Positions 12,906 to 17,114 of a DNA stretch of 17,114 nucleotides are shown here, in pieces. This DNA comes from Actinomycetota bacterium (lineage in GTDB: Bacteria > Actinomycetota > UBA4738). The stretch covers positions 20,601 through 37,714 of the forward strand of contig VAYG01000020.1 in assembly GCA_005885015.1 (NCBI GenBank), in the 5' to 3' direction. Below the pieces are notes generated by a model. It did no database searches and was not told the origin of the DNA. It saw only the letters and a program-made list of their open reading frames with translations. A program made the position numbers and the translations under genes. Position 1 is the first letter of the stretch. Each line of letters opens with the position of its first letter.

Positions 12906-13763
12906 CCGGGCCGGTTCGAGCCGAACGCCCGAGGCGGCCTGCAAGGACGCGCCCAGCGCGTCCCACGCCACCCGAGCCAGCAGGTGCGACCGGCCGTCGA
13001 CCAGGGCCGCGCTGGTGACGCGCCCGACCTCTCGACCATCCACCTGCACCGGGTCGCCCGCCGAAACCGGGCCGCCGGCCCGAAGGGCCACCACCATCCG
13101 GCGCGGATGGCCCAGATTGCGCATCTTGGCCACCGCCTCCTGCCCCAGATAGCAGCCCTTCCCGAAGGCCACCACGTCCTCGAACCCGGCCTCCTGGGGC
13201 AGGTCCTGTTCCAGCACGTCCACGCCGACCTTCGGCCTCCCGTTCACGATCCTCCACGTCTCGAGTTCCTCGCCGGTGGCCTCACCACGGCCGGTGGCCA
13301 GTGTCTCGAGCACCTGGACATGATCGACGGCGTCGGCCACGAGGTCGGACCCCGCGCCCAGGCACGAGGGGACCGAGGCCTCCGTCCAGGGCGTGACCGG
13401 AGCCTCGGCCGATCCCGGAAGGGCGAACAGCGACAGGTCCTCGGACCGGTCCACCACGCTCACGTCGGAGGAGAGCACGTAGCGATCCAGCAGGCCGGCC
13501 ACGGAGGACGGCTGGGTCGGGTCCTGAAGCAAGAGGAACCCGTCGGAGCGGCGAGCCACGGTGAACTCGGCCCGGACCTGGCCGGTGGGGGATAGGAGGA
13601 GCGAGCGCCGGGCCCGACCGGGAGGGAGATCGGCGACGTCGGCCGAAACCAGATCGTTCAGCCACTCGGCCGCGTCGCCTCCGGTCACGGCGACCTTCCG
13701 CCAGTGCGACAGGTCCACGAAGGCCCGGCCCTCCCTCAGCGCCCCCATCATCTGTTCTCCCAC
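12900..13763 (-). CDS. ygfZ: YgfZ/GcvT-like folate-binding protein (Fe-S cluster repair)
   Basis: YgfZ proteins are relatives of the glycine-cleavage T protein that bind tetrahydrofolate and help maintain some iron-sulfur enzymes. The signature KGCYLGQE (202-209, Cys204) is complete and preceded by a region equivalent to the family's LPxE block (DLPQEAGFEDVVAFG). The N-terminal part has LSHWRKVAVTGGDAAEWLNDLVSAD and the LLLSPTGQVRAEFTV strand pair. The C-terminus has a GcvT-like barrel (RMVVALRAGG, VGRVTSAAL). Length 287 is in the usual range. GTG 13763 is chosen over an upstream ATG (13796) because TATCCT ends 6 bases before it, and the eleven extra residues would lie inside the promoter. 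It diverges from the flavoprotein gene across an 84-base gap. Confidence 0.9.
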   Translation of the reverse strand: MGEQMMGALREGRAFVDLSHWRKVAVTGGDAAEWLNDLVSADVADLPPGRARRSLLLSPTGQVRAEFTVARRSDGFLLLQDPTQPSSVAGLLDRYVLSSDVSVVDRSEDLSLFALPGSAEAPVTPWTEASVPSCLGAGSDLVADAVDHVQVLETLATGRGEATGEELETWRIVNGRPKVGVDVLEQDLPQEAGFEDVVAFGKGCYLGQEAVAKMRNLGHPRRMVVALRAGGPVSAGDPVQVDGREVGRVTSAALVDGRSHLLARVAWDALGASLQAASGVRLEPARP

Positions 13764-13769
13764 GTAGCC

Positions 13770-13775
13770 AGGATA
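13770..13775 (-). promoter_or_regulatory. -10 box (TATCCT) for leaderless ygfZ
   Basis: Read on the minus strand, TATCCT ends 6 bases before GTG 13763. The intervening bases GGCTAC contain no Shine-Dalgarno sequence. This fixes the likely start codon downstream of the first ATG in the frame. Confidence 0.5.
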
Positions 13776-13833
13776 GCGACGCGGCCCCCGATCCAACCCG
13801 CCCCAGTTCTCACTCAGGGCATCGGCGGCGACC

Positions 13834-13839
13834 TATGAT
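13834..13839 (+). promoter_or_regulatory. -10 box (TATGAT) for leaderless flavoprotein gene
   Basis: TATGAT matches the consensus in five of six positions and ends 8 bases before GTG 13848. No Shine-Dalgarno sequence lies between. Confidence 0.5.
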
Positions 13840-13847
13840 GGCCCGGC

Positions 13848-15269
13848 GTGGACCCGCCGCTGGAGTCCCTCATCGAGCGGCTTCCCCCGGGGACCGTCAG
13901 TACGCATCCGGGTGAGGTCGCGATGCACGCCCGGGACCGTTGGGCCCTGGCCATGCTTCGCGACGCCAGGGGGGAACGGGTCCCGCCACCCGCAGCCGTG
14001 GTCTTCGCCGGCAGCACCGAGCACGTTTCGACGACGGTGTCCTGGGCCCGCGAGACCGGCACGGCGGTGGTCCCTCGAGGGGCCGGATCGGGCATCACCG
14101 GTGGCGCCGAGGCGATCCGCCGCGCGGTGGTGATCGACCTTTCCCGGATGGATCGGATCCTCGCCGTCGACGACGTCTCCCAGACCGTGGCCGTTCAGGC
14201 AGCCGTGAAAGGAGCCTCCCTCCAGGCGACGCTGGCCACGAAGGGCCTGAGTATCGGGTACGACCCGGACGCCTCCGACCTGTCCACGGTCGGCGGATGG
14301 ATCGCTTCGCGGTCGGCGGGTTCGGCTTCCGCGGCCTTCGGGACGATCGACCAGGCCCTCATCGGACTGACCGCCGTGTTGGGGGACGGAGACGTGCTCC
14401 GCCTGGGGCCCCTTCCCGCGGGCGGGCCCGGCCCCGATCTCCGGCGGTTGTTCGTGGGGTCCGAGGGCACGCTCGGGATCATCACCGAGGCGGTGCTGGC
14501 CGTCTCCCGCGTCCCCAGGCAATACCTGTGGGACTCGCTGAAGCCGAACTCGTTCGAGAGCGGCGCCGCCCTGATCCGGGAGGTCCTCCAGCGGGGGTTC
14601 CGTCCGCTCGTCCTCCGGCTGCTCGACGCCGAAGAGGCGGCCTTCCAGTTCCGGGACCTCGGGCACCGGGGTGCCGCCCTCCTCGTCGGGTTCGACGGCG
14701 ACGCGCCCGCCGCCGCCGCTCAGTGGTTCCACCTGCGCGAGCTCGGCAAGGAGTTCGGAGCCCGGTCCATCGGTCCGGAGCTGGCCAAGCACTGGTGGGA
14801 CCACCGCCAGGAGGCCTCCGGCTGGCACGAGGGGGTGATGGGGCCGGCCCGAACCCTCGGGGCGGGGGTGATCGTGGACGTCCTGGACACGGCGTGCCTG
14901 TGGCGACGCCTTCCCCACCTGTACGAGGACGTGCGTGGGGCCCTCCTGGACCACGCGGAGACGGTGCGGTGCCGTCTGTCCAGCCCGTATCCGACCGGCG
15001 CGGCCCTGCACTTCACGTTCGTGGTCCGCGCGGCCGACGACCACGAGGCGGAGCGCGTCTACGAGACGGCGTGGAAGGAGGCGGCCGCGGCGATCCTGGC
15101 GGCGGGCGGAACGGTGGCGTACGACCTGGGCGTGGGGCTGCTCAAGGTCCCGTTCGCAGCCGAGGAGCTCGGCCCGGCGGGGAGCGCCGCGCTCCAACGG
15201 ATCAAGGCGGCCCTCGACCCGGAGGGGATCCTCAACCAGGGGAAGCTCGTGCCGCCCCCGCAGAACTGA
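13848..15269 (+). CDS. FAD-binding oxidase, AGPS/GlcD-like, lacking the His motif
   Basis: The 473-residue protein has the VAO-type FAD fold. The substrate/FAD loop VPRGAGSGITGG lies at 75-86, VIDLSRMDRI follows, and GSEGTLGIITEA (204-215) forms the second FAD-binding segment. The C-terminal half resembles alkyldihydroxyacetonephosphate synthase: SSPYPTGAALHFTF (379-391, keeping Tyr381) and AALDPEGILNQGKL at the end. The expected SHHHGVG motif is replaced by AYDLGVG (424-430), so the histidines needed for the AGPS reaction are absent. An ether-lipid synthase role is therefore unlikely; another 2-hydroxyacid or alcohol oxidation is possible. GTG 13848 follows a -10 box by 8 bases. From memory, M. 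tuberculosis has a similar flavoprotein (Rv2251) beside a DagK (Rv2252). Here both occur about 5 kb apart. Confidence 0.9.
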   Translation: MDPPLESLIERLPPGTVSTHPGEVAMHARDRWALAMLRDARGERVPPPAAVVFAGSTEHVSTTVSWARETGTAVVPRGAGSGITGGAEAIRRAVVIDLSRMDRILAVDDVSQTVAVQAAVKGASLQATLATKGLSIGYDPDASDLSTVGGWIASRSAGSASAAFGTIDQALIGLTAVLGDGDVLRLGPLPAGGPGPDLRRLFVGSEGTLGIITEAVLAVSRVPRQYLWDSLKPNSFESGAALIREVLQRGFRPLVLRLLDAEEAAFQFRDLGHRGAALLVGFDGDAPAAAAQWFHLRELGKEFGARSIGPELAKHWWDHRQEASGWHEGVMGPARTLGAGVIVDVLDTACLWRRLPHLYEDVRGALLDHAETVRCRLSSPYPTGAALHFTFVVRAADDHEAERVYETAWKEAAAAILAAGGTVAYDLGVGLLKVPFAAEELGPAGSAALQRIKAALDPEGILNQGKLVPPPQN

Positions 15270-15276
15270 TGCCATC

Positions 15277-16410
15277 ATGGGTCAACCCATGACTCGCGCC
15301 CTCGCCGATGAGATGACCCACGATCACGCCGGCCGTCTGGCTCGCGCCAAGGCCGAGTGCTCGGCCGCAGGGATCGACGCGCTGATCATCACGCCCTCGG
15401 CCGATCTCCGGTACCTCGTCGGATACGAGGCGCCGCAGCTCGAGCGGCTCACCGCGCTGGTCGCCCGGGCTGCCGACGGACCGGTTCTGGTGGTCCCGGA
15501 GCTGGAGCGCCCCAGGGCCGCGTCGACCCCCGCCGGTGGGCTCGTCGACATCGTGGGCTGGCGGGACGGTGAGGATCCGTACGCACTCGTGCGCGGGCTC
15601 CTCGCCGACGGCCGGACGTACGCGGTGAGCGACCGGATGTGGGCCTCCCACCTCCTGGCCTTCAGGGAGGCCCTCCCGGGCTCCGGCTTCCTGAGGGCCT
15701 CGGCGGTGCTGTCCAAGCTGAGGGTGCGCAAGGATGCCAGCGAGATCGCGCTGCTGTCGAAGGCGGCCCTGAGCGCGGACGAATCCTTCCGCCGGATCAC
15801 CGAGGAAGGACTGGAGGGACGGACCGAAGAGGACGTGGCCCGGTCGTTGCAGCGGCATCTCACGGAGACCGGGTGCGAGTCGGCGGCCTTCTGGATCGTG
15901 GGCTCGGGCCCGAACGGAGCCTCTCCGCACCACGAGCCGGGGGATCGAAGGATCGGCGCCAGCGACACGGTCGTGCTGGACTTCGGGGGACGGGCCGGCG
16001 GGTATTGCAGCGACCTGACCCGGACGGTCTCGGTGGGGGAGCCCCCGGGAGAGGCCAAGGAGGTTCACTCGATCGTCCAGGAGGCCCAGGAGGCGGCGTT
16101 CCGGGCAGCCGGGCCCGGCGTGCCCGCAGAGGAGGTGGACCGAGCCGCCCGCCGGGTCATCGACGGCGCCGGCTTCGGGAACGCGTTCTTCCACCGCACC
16201 GGTCACGGGATCGGCCTGGACGAGCACGAGGACCCCTACGTCGTCGAGGGGAACGGCCAGCCCCTGGAGCCCGGGATGTGCTTTTCGATCGAACCGGGGA
16301 TCTACCTGGCCGGTCGGTTCGGCATCCGGATCGAGGACATCGTCACCATCACCGGCGACGGCGTGGCCCGCCTCAACCACGCCCCGCGCGAACTCACCGT
16401 GGTGTCCTGA
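15277..16410 (+). CDS. M24 family metallopeptidase (Xaa-Pro dipeptidase-like)
   Basis: This cytoplasmic peptidase of the creatinase/aminopeptidase-P fold probably cleaves dipeptides or N-terminal residues before proline. The N-terminal creatinase domain (about 20-150) contains SADLRYLVGYEAP. The C-terminal pita-bread domain holds all five metal ligands: Asp235 in VVLDFGG, Asp246 in CSDLTRT, His310 in HRTGHGIGLDEHED, Glu339 in SIEPGIY and Glu353 in GIRIEDIV. His218/His219 in SPHHEPGD are the usual substrate-site region. The start is uncertain: ATG 15277, 15289 and 15313 are in frame and none has a clear ribosome-binding site; 15313 is closest to where family alignments usually begin. It lies 7 bases after the flavoprotein stop, so it is likely cotranscribed. 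M. tuberculosis has an M24 peptidase (Rv2089c, called pepE there) in the same position after helY. Confidence 0.93.
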   Translation: MGQPMTRALADEMTHDHAGRLARAKAECSAAGIDALIITPSADLRYLVGYEAPQLERLTALVARAADGPVLVVPELERPRAASTPAGGLVDIVGWRDGEDPYALVRGLLADGRTYAVSDRMWASHLLAFREALPGSGFLRASAVLSKLRVRKDASEIALLSKAALSADESFRRITEEGLEGRTEEDVARSLQRHLTETGCESAAFWIVGSGPNGASPHHEPGDRRIGASDTVVLDFGGRAGGYCSDLTRTVSVGEPPGEAKEVHSIVQEAQEAAFRAAGPGVPAEEVDRAARRVIDGAGFGNAFFHRTGHGIGLDEHEDPYVVEGNGQPLEPGMCFSIEPGIYLAGRFGIRIEDIVTITGDGVARLNHAPRELTVVS

Positions 16411-16422
16411 TCGCGCCCGGAG

Positions 16423-16448
16423 GGTATCCTACCGAGGAGTAGGTTACC
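16423..16448. promoter_or_regulatory. Palindromic candidate operator and -10 box before acyl-CoA dehydrogenase gene
   Basis: GGTATCCTAC (16423-16432) and GTAGGTTACC (16439-16448) are inverted repeats pairing at 9 of 10 positions around a 6-base centre CGAGGA. TATCCT (16425-16430) inside the left arm could be a -10 box, putting the transcript start near 16437, 35 bases before GTG 16472. A dimeric repressor such as a TetR-family fatty-acid regulator would fit this layout; no regulator gene is in view. As RNA it could instead terminate the M24 message, but no T-run follows. Confidence 0.5.
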
Positions 16449-16471
16449 GGCCCCACGACCGGAGGCGAGTC

Positions 16472-17114
16472 GTGTCCCCCGTGAGCATCCCCGACGAGCT
16501 GCTCGAGCTTCGCCAGACACTGCGCGACTTCATCGACCGCGAGATCAGGCCGGTCGAGGAGTCCCACCGCCAGGAGATCCAGGAGACGGCCACCTTCGAG
16601 TCCGTCAAGGACGAGCGCCTGAAGCTCAGGAAGCGCTCCGCGGAGCTGGGGTTCTGGACCTTGCACATGCCGGAGGAGGTGGGCGGGGGCGGGCTCTCCT
16701 ACCTGGGCCAGGTGCTCCTGCACGAGGAGGCATACCGGCACGGCCTGATCCTGGCCCAGTTCGAGTCGATCTTCCCGGTGGTCACCGGGCCCACCCCCGT
16801 GTACGTGGACTGCACCGAGGCACAGCGGGAGAAATACCTCTACCCACTCATGGCTGCCGACAAGGTGACGTGCTTCGCCCTCACCGAGCCCGGCGCCGGC
16901 TCCGACGCCACACGGATCCAGACCAGGGCGACGAAGGCGGACCGAGGAACGTGGGTGATCAACGGGCGCAAGCACTTCATCACGGGCGGAGACTCGGCCG
17001 ACTTCGCGCTGGTCTTCGCCGTGACCGACCCCGAGAAGCGGGCTCAGGGCGGCATCACGGCCTTCCTGGTCGATGCGGGCACGCCCGGCTTCTCCGTCAC
17101 CCGGGTCCAGCGGA
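16472..17114 (+). CDS. Acyl-CoA dehydrogenase family protein, 3' end beyond window
   Basis: This FAD enzyme oxidises acyl-CoA to trans-2-enoyl-CoA, feeding electrons to ETF. The first 214 residues are present. An N-terminal helical domain (about 5-130) contains ELGFWTLHMPEEVGGGGLSY. The start of the central beta domain has the FAD/substrate motif CFALTEPGAGSDATRIQT (134-151) and INGRKHFITGGDSADF (163-178). The catalytic Glu lies in the missing part. GTG 16472 is firmly placed by GGAGG at 16461-16465, six bases upstream. The subgroup with YVDCTEAQREKYLYPLMAADK before the FAD motif resembles ACAD10/11-like and other FadE proteins; substrate chain length cannot be told. A palindrome just upstream suggests dedicated regulation. 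It is separated by 61 bases from the M24 peptidase gene. Confidence 0.95.
   Translation, partial: MSPVSIPDELLELRQTLRDFIDREIRPVEESHRQEIQETATFESVKDERLKLRKRSAELGFWTLHMPEEVGGGGLSYLGQVLLHEEAYRHGLILAQFESIFPVVTGPTPVYVDCTEAQREKYLYPLMAADKVTCFALTEPGAGSDATRIQTRATKADRGTWVINGRKHFITGGDSADFALVFAVTDPEKRAQGGITAFLVDAGTPGFSVTRVQR

Noticed and set aside
13764..13796. ATG 13796 as the start of the ygfZ gene
   Set aside because: The added residues would lie within the TATCCT box and show no conservation with the family; GTG 13763 has the usual leaderless spacing.
13833..15278. Long minus-strand open frame of 481 codons
   Set aside because: It is antisense to the flavoprotein gene with no recognisable motif.
16423..16448. 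Intrinsic terminator for the M24 peptidase gene
   Set aside because: The stem is good but no T-run follows and it overlaps a -10 box; an operator reading is preferred.
1..17114. tRNA, rRNA, CRISPR array, insertion sequence, prophage or defence system
   Set aside because: No clover-leaf, regular spaced repeats, transposase motifs, terminal repeats or phage-type genes were found on either strand by reading; coding density leaves little room.

Overview
The window is high-GC, densely coded DNA (about 65-70% GC by eye) from an actinobacterium. Three things support this: a 20S proteasome alpha subunit next to the Pup ligase gene pafA, the PafB/PafC pair of WYL regulators, and a HelY-type Ski2-like helicase. 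The order prcA - pafA - pafB - pafC - tatA - tatC - helY - M24 dipeptidase matches, from memory, the Mycobacterium tuberculosis block Rv2109c-Rv2089c, with extra genes inserted. I cannot place the organism below phylum.

Layout. 1-1755: 3' end of prcA, then pafA (protein pupylation). 1806-3120: a 46-residue membrane peptide on the plus strand converges on a DUF3866 gene on the minus strand, and their stop codons overlap. 3121-3141: a 21-bp divergent promoter region in which the -10 boxes of the DUF3866 gene and pafB overlap on opposite strands. 3142-5055: pafB and pafC. As sequenced, a deletion/frameshift near 3841-3858 joins them into one 637-residue reading frame. 5118-5752: a zinc-ribbon protein and a small single-pass membrane protein, both unknown. 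5795-7746: tatA, tatC and a membrane-anchored protein with a Pro/Ser-rich tail (Tat module). 7751-9396: a DagK-like lipid kinase overlapping an alpha/beta-hydrolase by 4 bp. 9448-10182: an ArsR-like regulator with atypical codon use and a near-perfect palindrome over its own promoter and start codon. 10211-12880: helY. 12900-13763 (minus): YgfZ-type folate-binding Fe-S protein. 13848-15269: an AGPS/GlcD-like flavoprotein lacking the usual His motif. 15277-16410: M24 peptidase. 16423-16448: a palindromic candidate operator. 16472 to the end: acyl-CoA dehydrogenase, cut by the window edge.

How the genes may work together. prcA, pafA and the pafBC regulators are the usual Pup-proteasome and DNA-damage neighbourhood. 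PafBC is known in mycobacteria as the LexA-independent damage-response activator and is not itself needed for pupylation. Tat export, lipid phosphorylation and RNA-helicase functions follow as separate transcription units.

The clearest cross-cutting pattern is promoter architecture. Eight genes have a TAnnnT-like box ending only 6-8 bases before an ATG/GTG, with no Shine-Dalgarno sequence, which implies leaderless mRNAs. tatA, the post-tatC gene and the acyl-CoA dehydrogenase gene instead have good ribosome-binding sites. I see no tRNA, rRNA, CRISPR array, insertion sequence, prophage or attachment site, and no gene-free stretch over 300 bases. I found no evidence for a wholly new multi-gene system. 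The most unusual items are the pafB-pafC frame fusion, the overlapping divergent promoter, the ArsR-like palindrome, and the flavoprotein without its histidines.
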